NCBI RefSeq assembly: GCF_001857965.1
Contig: NZ_CP017774.1
Span: 1,922,001-1,986,000, forward strand
DNA: 64,000 bases
Reading direction: 5' to 3'
Source: Flavobacterium commune
GTDB lineage: Bacteria > Bacteroidota > Bacteroidia > Flavobacteriales > Flavobacteriaceae
Numbering within the stretch: the first letter of the stretch is position 1; every line of letters begins with the position of its first letter. A program made the translations under genes and the position numbers. The notes below the pieces were generated by a model. It was not told the origin of the DNA. It did no database searches and worked only from the letters and a program-made list of their open reading frames with translations. Positions 27,628-35,694 of the stretch are shown here, piece after piece.

Positions 27628-28638
27628 ATGGAAGAAAGCACTAAAACCTTAGGAGAATTTATTATTGAAAATCAAAATGCCTTTCAATATTCATCTGGCG
27701 AATTATCCCGAATAATCAATTCAATCCGATTGGCTGCAAAAGTAGTAAGTTACAAAGTAAATAAAGCGGGTTTAATTGATATTACCGGAGCGGCTGGTGA
27801 ACAAAATATTCAAGGAGAAGACCAGCAGAAATTAGATGTTTATGCTAATGAGGTTTTTATCCAAACTTTAAAAAATCGCGAGATTGTTTGCGGAATTGCC
27901 TCTGAAGAAAATGATGATTTTATAACTGTTGAAGGAAAAGACAAAGGGCATAAAAACAAATATGTCGTTTTAATGGATCCTTTGGATGGTTCTTCTAATA
28001 TTGATGTGAATGTTTCGGTAGGAACTGTTTTCTCGGTTTACCGACGTGTTACTCCGGTGGGAACTCCTGTTACCTTAGAAGATTTTTTGCAACCGGGAAC
28101 CATGCAGGTAGCGGCGGGTTATGTAATTTACGGTACATCGACAATGCTGGTTTATACCACTGGTCATGGAGTGAATGGTTTTACGTTGAATCCTGCAATT
28201 GGTACTTTCTATCTTTCGCATCCTGATATGAAATTTACTAAAGACGGACATATTTATTCTATCAATGAAGGGAATTATATTCAGTTTCCTCAAGGAGTTA
28301 AAGATTATATTAAATATTGTCAATCCGAAGAAGGGGATAGGCCTTATACTTCAAGATATATTGGTAGTTTAGTTTCGGATATTCACCGAAATATGATTAA
28401 GGGAGGGATTTATATTTATCCTACAAGTTCTAAGGCACCTAAAGGTAAATTGCGATTGCTGTACGAATGCAATCCAATGGCTTTTATTGCTGAACAAGCC
28501 GGTGGTAAAGCTTCGGATGGATTTAGACGAATTATGGAAATTAAGCCAACAGAATTACATGAACGTGTACCGTTTTTCTGTGGAAGTTATAACATGGTAA
28601 CTAAGGCAGAAGAGTTTATGTTGAAGGCTTCTAAATAA
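27628..28638 (+). CDS. fbp: Class 1 fructose-1,6-bisphosphatase
   Basis: 336 residues from the ATG at 27628 ([16 protein letters not shown]), which fits the family N-terminus. An in-frame GTG at 27595 would add 11 unlike residues and I reject it. Metal and substrate motifs: [70 protein letters not shown] and [25 protein letters not shown]. It removes the 1-phosphate of fructose 1,6-bisphosphate in gluconeogenesis. It is monocistronic, divergent from the GNAT gene and followed by a bidirectional terminator. Confidence 0.95.
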   Translation: MEESTKTLGEFIIENQNAFQYSSGELSRIINSIRLAAKVVSYKVNKAGLIDITGAAGEQNIQGEDQQKLDVYANEVFIQTLKNREIVCGIASEENDDFITVEGKDKGHKNKYVVLMDPLDGSSNIDVNVSVGTVFSVYRRVTPVGTPVTLEDFLQPGTMQVAAGYVIYGTSTMLVYTTGHGVNGFTLNPAIGTFYLSHPDMKFTKDGHIYSINEGNYIQFPQGVKDYIKYCQSEEGDRPYTSRYIGSLVSDIHRNMIKGGIYIYPTSSKAPKGKLRLLYECNPMAFIAEQAGGKASDGFRRIMEIKPTELHERVPFFCGSYNMVTKAEEFMLKASK

Positions 28639-28664
28639 TAGTTTTTCAGATAAATACATCATAT

Positions 28665-28698
28665 AAAAAGCTCTTGAATTCAATATCAAGAGCTTTTT
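28665..28698. terminator. Bidirectional terminator between fbp and the TerB-like gene
   Basis: aaaaagctcttga (28665-28677) pairs perfectly with tcaagagcttttt (28686-28698) and serves the two convergent genes. Confidence 0.88.
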
Positions 28699-28720
28699 AT
28701 ATGTACTTAAAAAGGTAAAA

Positions 28721-29152
28721 TTACTTGTGCATGTTTTGCATTTCGTAGGCAAAAGTATCAAAATCCACTTTTTTGTCAACTAATGATAAGGCTTTTGCTA
28801 TAATGTGATTTACGTTGCTTGGTGTAAAACCTAAGCCAATTCCTATTTTTCTCAAAAGTACTTCTTGTTTGTCTCCTAATTGGTGATCAACATGAACCAT
28901 TCTTGCTAAATCGTACAAACGCTCCAGTCTTTGAGAATATAAATAAGGGGGATTAATTGGGTGAATTGCCGGATTTTCTACAATCTCTTCGTATTCTGAA
29001 GGAGCAATTTCAAGTCTTGTAGCTAGTTTGTTGATGAACGCTTTTTCTTCCTCAGAAACAATGCCGTCAGCTAGAGCAACACGAACAATTGCAGCAAAAT
29101 GACCTTTGTTTCTTTGTTTAAATTCGCTATCAAATAAATCTGAAAATGACAT
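28721..29152 (-). CDS. TerB-like helical protein
   Basis: 143 residues, predicted all-alpha and soluble. The stretch FAAIVRVALADGIVSEEEKAFINKLATRLEI is a TerB-type acidic motif (D-G-x-S/V-E-E-E), repeated in part by MVHVDHQLGDKQEVLLRKIGIGLGF. TerB domains bind metal and occur in tellurite resistance and many unrelated stress systems; no other ter genes are here, so a role in tellurite resistance should not be assumed. Promoter: TATATTTG at 29176-29183 (complement), a perfect -7 match 23 nt before the ATG. Confidence 0.78.
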   Translation of the reverse strand: MSFSDLFDSEFKQRNKGHFAAIVRVALADGIVSEEEKAFINKLATRLEIAPSEYEEIVENPAIHPINPPYLYSQRLERLYDLARMVHVDHQLGDKQEVLLRKIGIGLGFTPSNVNHIIAKALSLVDKKVDFDTFAYEMQNMHK

Positions 29153-29268
29153 AATTTCTGTGTTTTTTTATTAGACAAATATACTTCAATTTTTAAATTA
29201 TTAATTTTCTTTTGAATTTTAATTTAATGGGGAATCTAATTTAGAATCAATTTTATTTTAAAGAAATT

Positions 29269-29508
29269 TGCAATTGAATTGAGGGCAAACGCATTGCTTT
29301 TAGTAATAAAAAAAACAGCCACGAACCTGTCTGCCGACAGGCAGATTGCACGAAATAACACAAATTGTGATGTTATTGATTACACGAATCTGTTAAAGGC
29401 AGATTTAAAATTAGTGTAATTTTTTTTAAGTCATTAAAATTGCTACAAATTAGTGTGATTTGTGGCAAAAATAAAACTGATGCGTTTGCTCTGCAATTGA
29501 ATTGAGGG
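29269..29508. repeat. MITE-like element with inverted ends, flanking direct repeats and a nested palindrome
   Basis: tgcaattgaattgaggg occurs directly repeated at 29269-29285 and 29492-29508. Just inside are gcaaacgcat (29285-29294) and its complement atgcgtttgc (29480-29489). The interior carries a second imperfect inverted repeat, gccacgaa (from 29318) to ttgtggc (to 29466), of the GCCACGAATT...AATTNGTGGC kind. The 20-nt palindrome described at 2338 lies within its left arm (29325-29344). No gene is present in 29153-29553 apart from this and the terB promoter. Confidence 0.65.
29325..29344 (-). repeat. 20-nt palindromic repeat, copy 2
   Basis: Exact reverse complement of 2338-2357. It interrupts the left arm of the surrounding inverted repeat between gccacgaa and attgcacgaa. 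Confidence 0.65.
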
Positions 29509-29553
29509 TTTCAAAATTAATCGTAAGTTTACAATCCCTTTATCAATCAAATA

Positions 29554-30156
29554 ATGCAATCGATGTCCCAATTTTTAATTTATTTTCAATTAGGATTAAA
29601 ACATATTTTAAATATCTATTCCTACGACCATATTTTGTTTCTAATCGCCCTTGCAATTCCGCTTGCTTTTAAAGACTGGAAACGCATTTTACTCTTAGTG
29701 ACTACATTTACTTTAGGTCATACTATTGCATTATTGTTAACTATTTATGGAATTATAGCTGTCAAAGTAGCCGTAATCGAATTGTTGATTCCCATTACAA
29801 TTTTAATAGTGGCCTTGTTTCATCTTTTTACAGCAGGAAAATCGGGTAAAAAGGAAAGTATTAATTTGGTTTTCTTTATCACACTTTTCTTTGGGATTAT
29901 CCACGGTTTAGGATTTTTGAATACTTTTAAATCTATTCATCATGGAAGTGCAACTTCTAAGTTGTTAGCAATCTTAGAATTTGCGTTGGGAATCGAAGCC
30001 GCTCAGTTAGTTGTCATGCTGGTTGTTTTGATTTTGGCATATATAGTGCAAACTGTTTTTCGGTTTTCTAAAAGAGATTGGACTTTGGTTATGTCGGCAT
30101 TTATTATTGGAGTAGTTTTGCCAATTATTATTGGTAATGAAATTTGGTTAAGATAG
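29554..30156 (+). CDS. HupE/UreJ-family integral membrane protein
   Basis: 200 residues, about six transmembrane helices. N-terminal GLKHILNIYSYDHILFLIAL has the HxxxxxxxDH motif of the HupE/UreJ family, followed by TTFTLGHTIAL and FFGIIHGLGFLNTF, further conserved His residues in membrane segments. Family members are thought to move nickel or cobalt, but this subgroup in Bacteroidota is not tied to hydrogenase or urease, and neither is encoded here. It starts an operon: the dCMP deaminase gene follows after 3 nt. A second in-frame ATG at 29563 is also possible as the start. Confidence 0.8.
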   Translation: MQSMSQFLIYFQLGLKHILNIYSYDHILFLIALAIPLAFKDWKRILLLVTTFTLGHTIALLLTIYGIIAVKVAVIELLIPITILIVALFHLFTAGKSGKKESINLVFFITLFFGIIHGLGFLNTFKSIHHGSATSKLLAILEFALGIEAAQLVVMLVVLILAYIVQTVFRFSKRDWTLVMSAFIIGVVLPIIIGNEIWLR

Positions 30157-30159
30157 ATT

Positions 30160-30591
30160 ATGGAACAAAAGAAATTGAATAAATACGATAAGGCTTATCT
30201 TCGAATTGCTAAGGAATGGGGGCTTTTATCTTATTGCAAACGCAAACAGGTAGGAGCTATTATTGTTAAAGACAGAATGATTATTTCTGATGGTTACAAT
30301 GGTACGCCTTCGGGTTTTGATAATTGTTGTGAAGACGAAGAAGGTCTAACCAGATGGGATGTGTTGCATGCCGAAGCCAATGCTATTCTAAAAGTGGCAA
30401 GATCTACACAATCTTGTGAAGGAGCTACATTGTATATCACACTTTCGCCTTGTAAAGAATGCAGTAAATTAATTCATCAATCCGGAATTAAGAGGGTTGT
30501 ATATCAAAACGGATACCGTGATGATTCGGGAATTCAGTTTTTAAAGAAAGCAGGTGTAATTGTGGATCATATTCCGGAATTAGAAGATTAA
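30160..30591 (+). CDS. dCMP deaminase (cytidine/deoxycytidylate deaminase family)
   Basis: 143 residues. Zinc-site motifs HAEANAIL (His and catalytic Glu) and SPCKECSKLI (two Cys). The NGTPSGFDNCCED loop and RKQVGAIIVKD are typical of ComEB-like dCMP deaminases. It converts dCMP to dUMP, feeding dTMP synthesis. It is 3 nt after the HupE-like gene and 2 nt before the S41 protease gene, so it sits in the middle of an operon. The link between these three functions is not apparent. Confidence 0.88.
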   Translation: MEQKKLNKYDKAYLRIAKEWGLLSYCKRKQVGAIIVKDRMIISDGYNGTPSGFDNCCEDEEGLTRWDVLHAEANAILKVARSTQSCEGATLYITLSPCKECSKLIHQSGIKRVVYQNGYRDDSGIQFLKKAGVIVDHIPELED

Positions 30592-30593
30592 AA

Positions 30594-32168
30594 GTGAAAA
30601 TAGATAGTAAATACATTCCTATTTATATTAGCGCTATTCTGGCGATAGGAATTTTTATAGGTGGTTTGTTGGATTTTTCAACAGAAAATCAGCTTTCGCC
30701 CACAAATAGTTCGAAAGCAAAACTCAATCAGTTGATTGATTTCATCGACAATGAATATGTTGATGATATTGATACCGATTCGATTGTTGACAGAACCGTA
30801 GATAATATTTTAGCTCAATTAGATCCGCATTCGGTTTATGTTCCGCCAACACAACAGGCCGAGGTAGCTGAGAATATGAAAGGTGATTTTGTGGGGATTG
30901 GTGTTCGATTTTATGTTTATAAAGATACGGTTGCTATTGTTCAGCCTATTGAAAATGGCCCTTCGGCAAAAGCAGGAATCAAAGCCGGAGACCGAATTTT
31001 GTTTGCCGATGGGACAAAATTGTTTGGACGAAAATTACCTACGGATAGTTTGTTCGCCAAACTCAAAGGCAAAGAAGGAACTGAGGTAGTACTTACGGTT
31101 TATAGAAAATCTGAGAAAAGAAAAATCGAATTTAAGATAAAACGCGATGTCATTCCGTTAAAGAGTGTTGATGTGGCTTTGATGCTGAACCCTTCAACGG
31201 CTTATATAAAAATCAATCGTTTTGCCGAAACTACTTATGAAGAGTTTAAAACTAATTTGCTCCGATTGAAAGCACAAGGCGCAAAAACACTGGTGATTAA
31301 TCTTAGGGATAATGGAGGCGGCTATATGGAAGAAGCTATTGCTATTGCCGATGAATTATTGGGTAACAGAAAATTAATAGTCTTTACTAAAAATAAAAAG
31401 GGTCGTGTTGAGAAAACCTATGCGACCGAAAGAGGTGAATTTGAAAAAGGCAGATTGTTTGTTCTGATTAATGAAAATTCGGCTTCGGCCAGTGAAATTC
31501 TTGCCGGTGCGGTTCAGGATAATGATCGCGGAACTATAGTAGGGCGTCGTTCGTTTGGAAAAGGCTTGGTACAGCGCGAAATGGATTTTAAAGATGGTTC
31601 GGCGGTGCGATTAACGGTAGCGCGCTATTATACACCTACGGGAAGGTCGATTCAAAAACCTTATGAAAAAGGAAGTGAGCAGTATTTTGAGGAATCGGAA
31701 ACTCGTTTTAAAAATGGTGAATTATATGCAAAAGATAGCATAAAAGTTGCTGCTAATTTGAAATTTAAGACTCCAAAAGGGAAAATTGTATACGGAGGAG
31801 GCGGGATTGTTCCCGATGTTTTTGTGCCAATCGAATATGAAAATGCCGATGAAGCAACTGTTTATCTGATGGAGTCGGGAATTGTGGGGAATTTTGTTTT
31901 TGAACAATTGGATAAAAATCGAAATGCTTTCAAAGGGCTTTCGTTTGAACAGTTTTTAGATAAAATGAATGCTACCGATGTTTATTTTGATATTTTTGAA
32001 GACTTTATGGTTAAACATGTAAAAGGGATTCAGTTACGCAAAAGTAAATGGGTAGTAAAACGTTATCTGAATGCCGAATTTGCCCGACAATTGTACGGAG
32101 AAAAAGCCTATTATGACATTGTTTTGAAAGATGATGTTATGATTAAAAAAGTTTTAAGTAAAAAATAG
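30594..32168 (+). CDS. S41-family C-terminal processing peptidase
   Basis: 524 residues, starting with GTG at 30594. The N-terminal hydrophobic segment (about residues 7-25, YIPIYISAILAIGIFIGGLLDF) is a signal anchor, so the enzyme faces the periplasm. The CtpA/Prc helical lead (about 40-85) is followed by a PDZ domain (about 88-170, VGIGVRFYVYKDTVAIVQPIENGPSAKAGIKAGDRI). The S41 catalytic domain has the Ser in NENSASASEILAGAVQDNDRG and the Lys in VGRRSFGKGLVQ. A C-terminal extension (about 400-524) is of unknown role but common in this family in Bacteroidota. Substrate unknown. Confidence 0.92.
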   Translation: MKIDSKYIPIYISAILAIGIFIGGLLDFSTENQLSPTNSSKAKLNQLIDFIDNEYVDDIDTDSIVDRTVDNILAQLDPHSVYVPPTQQAEVAENMKGDFVGIGVRFYVYKDTVAIVQPIENGPSAKAGIKAGDRILFADGTKLFGRKLPTDSLFAKLKGKEGTEVVLTVYRKSEKRKIEFKIKRDVIPLKSVDVALMLNPSTAYIKINRFAETTYEEFKTNLLRLKAQGAKTLVINLRDNGGGYMEEAIAIADELLGNRKLIVFTKNKKGRVEKTYATERGEFEKGRLFVLINENSASASEILAGAVQDNDRGTIVGRRSFGKGLVQREMDFKDGSAVRLTVARYYTPTGRSIQKPYEKGSEQYFEESETRFKNGELYAKDSIKVAANLKFKTPKGKIVYGGGGIVPDVFVPIEYENADEATVYLMESGIVGNFVFEQLDKNRNAFKGLSFEQFLDKMNATDVYFDIFEDFMVKHVKGIQLRKSKWVVKRYLNAEFARQLYGEKAYYDIVLKDDVMIKKVLSKK

Positions 32169-32172
32169 CAAT

Positions 32173-32469
32173 ATGAAAAAGTTTTTGAGCCTGTTGTTTT
32201 TTGTTGGTTTGATTTTCTCTTGTGCTTCGCTAAAAGATAAAAATCAGGTTGAAGGTAGTGTGGAGTCAATTGTATATGGTAAGGACGGCTACACTGCAAA
32301 AATCAAAACGGATAAAAATCAAATTTACTTAGCTACTGTAAGTAGAGTTAATCTTGAGCAAAACTATAAAGTTTTCAAGACAGGAAATAAGGTGGTGTTA
32401 AAAGGAGAGATCTGGAAAACAGATACGGAAAAACATATAAAAGTTACCGAGATAGTTTTGGTCAACTAG
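32173..32469 (+). CDS. Small predicted lipoprotein of unknown function
   Basis: 98 residues. The lipoprotein signal MKKFLSLLFFVGLIFSC ends in a lipobox with Cys17. The mature part (about 80 residues) looks all-beta (VEGSVESIVYGKDGYTAKIKTDKNQIYLATVSRVNL, then KVVLKGEIWKTDTEKHIKVTEI), compatible with a small OB-like barrel. I recognise no family. It starts 4 nt after the S41 protease and is probably the last gene of that operon, followed by an inverted repeat at 32490. Confidence 0.7.
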   Translation: MKKFLSLLFFVGLIFSCASLKDKNQVEGSVESIVYGKDGYTAKIKTDKNQIYLATVSRVNLEQNYKVFKTGNKVVLKGEIWKTDTEKHIKVTEIVLVN

Positions 32470-32489
32470 GTCTTGAATAAATTTATAAA

Positions 32490-32548
32490 ACCATTAAGAG
32501 ATTAAGGAAATTTAGCTGTACGCTTCATGAACTTAATCTCTTAATGGT
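32490..32548. repeat. Long hairpin, ACCATTAAG family, copy 1
   Basis: accattaagagattaag (32490-32506) pairs perfectly with cttaatctcttaatggt (32532-32548), followed by a T-rich run. It may act as a terminator for both convergent genes. A related hairpin occurs at 45605-45658. Confidence 0.7.
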
Positions 32549-32570
32549 ATTTTTTAATAAACTTTTTGAT

Positions 32571-33176
32571 TTATCGAATGCTGTCGTGAGCGTGAGTTTG
32601 AATGCCGTTATTCCATAAAGTGAGAATGTCTGTGGCAACAGCGGCTCCGCTTCCGGCGGCAATGGCAAGCTGGCTTCTCCATCCTGCTAATGTCCCGATT
32701 ACATAAATGCCTTCGGCTACTTTATGGTCAGTGTTTTTTAATTGAATTCTTTGTTTTTCAGGAAGTGCTTTTTGGTGCGGAATAACATAATTCATTAATC
32801 CTTCAATAACAAAAGTATTTGCTGAACCAATACCGATTACTATTTTTTTAGTTTGGTAGCTGTTTTTGTTGGTAATTATATTAAAATTTGGATATTCACC
32901 TTCAATACGAAGGACTTTTTCGTTTTGAATTTGTGTAATATGCGGGTAGGTTTCAGCCAGGTGAGTACTGCTTTCGGTTAATAATTCCGAGCCTAATTTA
33001 CCGGCAGGGATACCATAAGCGTTATAAAATAAGGCGTCCTGAAGTGAAGAAGATTTCTGGTGGGTAAAAATGCCAATTCTCTTTTCGGTCATAAAACTTT
33101 TGTTTTTGGCTGAGCCAAGAACTAAAGCGCACGACATTCCCGAAACTCCACCGCCAATTATAAGTACGTCAAACAT
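32571..33176 (-). CDS. Short FAD/NAD(P)-binding oxidoreductase, thioredoxin-reductase-like
   Basis: 201 residues. It starts with the dinucleotide-binding motif MFDVLIIGGGVSGMSCALVLG and has the second FAD motif HKVAEGIYVIGTLAGWRSQLAIAAGSGAAVATDIL (GxxxG with D/T) at the C-terminus. The separate NAD(P)H-binding domain of thioredoxin reductases (about 120 residues) is missing, and no CxxC is present. So this is either a compact flavoprotein that gets electrons from elsewhere or one with only the FAD domain. No frameshift is visible. It is 5 nt downstream of a small membrane-protein gene on the same strand, suggesting an operon. Confidence 0.75.
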   Translation of the reverse strand: MFDVLIIGGGVSGMSCALVLGSAKNKSFMTEKRIGIFTHQKSSSLQDALFYNAYGIPAGKLGSELLTESSTHLAETYPHITQIQNEKVLRIEGEYPNFNIITNKNSYQTKKIVIGIGSANTFVIEGLMNYVIPHQKALPEKQRIQLKNTDHKVAEGIYVIGTLAGWRSQLAIAAGSGAAVATDILTLWNNGIQTHAHDSIR

Positions 33177-33181
33177 ATAAT

Positions 33182-33385
33182 TTATAGTTTGTCGTTCATT
33201 TTGTCATCTATTTTCTTAGATAATCTAAAAATCACCAGAATTAAGATGGCGCAACAAGAAGCAGCTATTCCAATAAAAGCAACTGCGTTATCTCCTCCAA
33301 ACAGATTATTGAAATCTAATTGAGTGATGTTAAAAATGACCAGTGCTGATGCTAGAAACACTAAGATGTTAGTAAAGATTTTCAT
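33182..33385 (-). CDS. Small membrane protein of unknown function
   Basis: 67 residues from ATG at 33385 (MKIFTNILVFLASALVIFNITQ). An upstream in-frame ATG at 33418 would add 11 residues that do not resemble a signal and is less likely. Two transmembrane helices, about residues 5-22 and 36-56 (AVAFIGIAASCCAILILVIF), then a charged tail (RLSKKIDDKMNDKL). It is 5 nt upstream of the short flavoprotein, so the two may work together at the membrane. No family recognised. Confidence 0.65.
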   Translation of the reverse strand: MKIFTNILVFLASALVIFNITQLDFNNLFGGDNAVAFIGIAASCCAILILVIFRLSKKIDDKMNDKL

Positions 33386-33656
33386 GATATTAGTGTTGGC
33401 TTGTAGATTGAAATTCAAGTTGTTTCTACAGGCTAAATTACGGGGTAAAATTATAAAAAAAATGTTTAGAGCAATAGTCCTTTAACATTAGAAGCTTATA
33501 ATTTAACAGCGATATGTTAAAATAGAATCATAAGTTTTTGGTTTTTAATTAGTTATGGTTTTGTTGTAGTCCTTGGTTTACTGCGGATTAGTGCTTGTTT
33601 TTTTTGATTTTAAATAGGCTTGAATTTAGTTAAAGTTCAGGATAAAACAGAGCTTG

Positions 33657-33690
33657 TTTGATAGTGTACGATAAGGAATGATTATCTTTG
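33657..33690 (+). promoter_or_regulatory. Promoter of the DUF3109 gene
   Basis: TTTG (33657-33660) and TATCTTTG (33683-33690) fit the -33 and -7 elements of Bacteroidota promoters with 22 nt between. The ATG is at 33719. The rest of the gap 33386-33718 shows nothing I recognise. Confidence 0.5.
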
Positions 33691-33718
33691 CATTTTATAA
33701 ATTATACTAAGTAAATCC

Positions 33719-34297
33719 ATGTTTCAGTTAGGAAAAACCATAGTTTCGGAAGACATTTTAGAAAAAGAATTTGTTTGTAATTTATCAGCCTGTCACGGAG
33801 CCTGCTGTGTTGATGGTGATGCAGGTGCGCCTTTAAATGAAGAGGAGACTAAAATTTTAGAGGAAATATTTCCTAAAGTAAAACCTTTTTTACGCAAAGA
33901 AGGTATTGAGGCTATTGAGGCTCAGGGGACCTGGGTAAAAGGTACCGATGGTGACCTTGAAACGCCATTAATTGATAATAAGGATTGTGCTTATGTAATT
34001 TTTGATGGAAAAACTGCTCTTTGCGGTATTGAGCAAGCCTATAATCAGGGAATTGTAGATTGGAAAAAACCAGTTTCCTGTCATTTGTATCCTATTCGTG
34101 TAAAAGATTTCACGGAGTTTGCAGCGGTTAATTATGACAAATGGGATATTTGTGATGATGCCTGCTCTTTAGGTAAAGAGTTGGAAGTTCCGGTGTATAA
34201 ATTCGTCAAAGAAGCATTGATTAGAAGGTTTGGTGAAGATTGGTATTTAGAGCTTGAATTAGTAGCTCAGGAATGGAAAAAAGTCAAGTCAAAATAA
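33719..34297 (+). CDS. DUF3109 family Cys-rich protein
   Basis: 192 residues, cytoplasmic. Cys motif near the N-terminus, CNLSACHGACCVDGDAG (C-x4-C-x3-CC), plus later Cys residues in NKDCAYVIF, ALCGIE, KPVSCHLYPIR and WDICDDACSLG. This is the DUF3109 pattern, related to the YkgJ-type proteins thought to bind zinc or an iron-sulfur cluster. Function unknown. It stands alone, with its own promoter, upstream of the ribonucleotide reductase genes. Start at 33719 fits the family N-terminus (MFQLGKTIVSEDILEKEFVC). Confidence 0.85.
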   Translation: MFQLGKTIVSEDILEKEFVCNLSACHGACCVDGDAGAPLNEEETKILEEIFPKVKPFLRKEGIEAIEAQGTWVKGTDGDLETPLIDNKDCAYVIFDGKTALCGIEQAYNQGIVDWKKPVSCHLYPIRVKDFTEFAAVNYDKWDICDDACSLGKELEVPVYKFVKEALIRRFGEDWYLELELVAQEWKKVKSK

Positions 34298-34547
34298 AAT
34301 ATTTTTTTCTTGTTTTGTATTGTTTAAATCCTATATTCTACGCCTGTTTATAACGTTTTCGGTTTTTTAAATGATTGATTTATAAAGGTTTGTTTTTTAA
34401 AATGGATTTGAATGTCTTTTCTTTCTTTGTTAAAAACTAGGGTGTATTGTGAATAAGTTTGACTTTTAATTACCGCAATATTTCATAATCTTTGTAAAGC
34501 TTCAAAAAGCAAAAAACATCCTTAAATCTCATATAAAAATAATAGCA

Positions 34548-35537
34548 ATGTCGCAAGTAGAACCCATTTTACAAGAGAATAAAAATCGTTTCGTAATATT
34601 TCCTATAAAACACCATGATATTTGGGAATGGTATAAAAAGATGGAGGCTAGTTTTTGGACAGCTGAGGAAATCGATTTGTCTCAGGACTTACATGACTGG
34701 AACAACAAGTTGAATTCAGATGAGAAATATTTTATCAAACATATTTTAGCCTTCTTCGCTGCTTCTGACGGAATTGTAAATGAAAACTTAGCTGAGAATT
34801 TTGTAAATGAGGTACAATATGCTGAAGCTAAATTTTTCTATGGTTTCCAAATTATGATGGAAAATATTCATAGTGAAACTTATTCGCTTTTGATAGATAC
34901 TTATGTAAAAGACGAAAAAGAAAAAGACGAATTATTTAATGCCTTAGATGTTTTTCCTGCTATTAGAAAAAAAGCTGACTGGGCTTTAAAATGGATAGAA
35001 TCCGATTCTTTTGCTGAAAGATTAATTGCTTTTGCTGCTGTAGAAGGAATCTTTTTCTCAGGTGCTTTCTGTTCTATTTATTGGTTGAAAAAACGTGGTT
35101 TAATGCCAGGATTGACCTTTTCTAACGAATTGATTTCTCGTGACGAAGGTGTACACTGTGATTTTGCAGTGCATTTACACAACCACCATCTGGTGAATAA
35201 AGTGTCTAAAGAAAGAATCAAAGAGATTATCGTTGACGCTTTGGATATTGAAAGAGAGTTTATCACTGAGTCACTTCCGGTAAGTTTAATTGGAATGAAT
35301 GCCAGTTTGATGACGCAATATTTAGAGTTTGTTACCGATAGATTATTAGTGGAATTAGGTTGCGAAAGAGTTTACAATACTTCAAATCCATTCGATTTTA
35401 TGGATATGATTTCGCTTCAGGGAAAAACTAATTTCTTCGAGAAAAAAGTATCTGAATATCAAAAAGCAGGAGTTTTAAACAGTGGGAAAGCTAATGACTC
35501 TGATGCTCAGGAAATTTCTTTCGACGCTGATTTTTAA
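34548..35537 (+). CDS. nrdB: Ribonucleotide reductase beta subunit
   Basis: 329 residues. Diiron-site motifs of class I NrdB: the ligand Glu/His set in [32 protein letters not shown] and [17 protein letters not shown]. The Tyr of HSETY lies where the radical Tyr is expected. It generates the radical used by NrdA to make deoxyribonucleotides. nrdA follows on the same strand after a gap containing a palindromic element. The C-terminus ([12 protein letters not shown]) has the acidic-aromatic tail that docks on NrdA. Firm identification. Confidence 0.95.
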   Translation: MSQVEPILQENKNRFVIFPIKHHDIWEWYKKMEASFWTAEEIDLSQDLHDWNNKLNSDEKYFIKHILAFFAASDGIVNENLAENFVNEVQYAEAKFFYGFQIMMENIHSETYSLLIDTYVKDEKEKDELFNALDVFPAIRKKADWALKWIESDSFAERLIAFAAVEGIFFSGAFCSIYWLKKRGLMPGLTFSNELISRDEGVHCDFAVHLHNHHLVNKVSKERIKEIIVDALDIEREFITESLPVSLIGMNASLMTQYLEFVTDRLLVELGCERVYNTSNPFDFMDMISLQGKTNFFEKKVSEYQKAGVLNSGKANDSDAQEISFDADF

Positions 35538-35544
35538 AAAATCA

Positions 35545-35628
35545 CCACAAAGGCACTAAGTCACAAATAAAAGACTTGGTTTCGTGAGTGGAAAAAATAA
35601 GCACTTTGTGTCTTAGCGCCTTAGCGGC
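35545..35628. repeat. Imperfect inverted repeat between nrdB and nrdA
   Basis: ccacaaaggcactaagtcac (from 35545) faces gcactttgtgtcttagcgcc (35601-35620) and ttagcgg. The arms pair with several mismatches. A related half-copy, agcacaaaggcacaaag, is seen at 52647. This kind of element lies between genes without coding capacity. Confidence 0.55.
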
Positions 35629-35694
35629 AAAAAAAAATGTTACAAATAACCAGAAACAGTGAAGGGATTCCCTGTTTTACAAAACCCAAAACTT

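Noticed and set aside
28721..29152. Tellurite resistance locus
   Set aside because: Only a single TerB-like domain protein; no terC, terD, terZ or related genes nearby.
35659..35694. GTG start of nrdA with 12 extra residues
   Set aside because: The standard ATP-cone start MYVVKRDG is at the ATG 35695.
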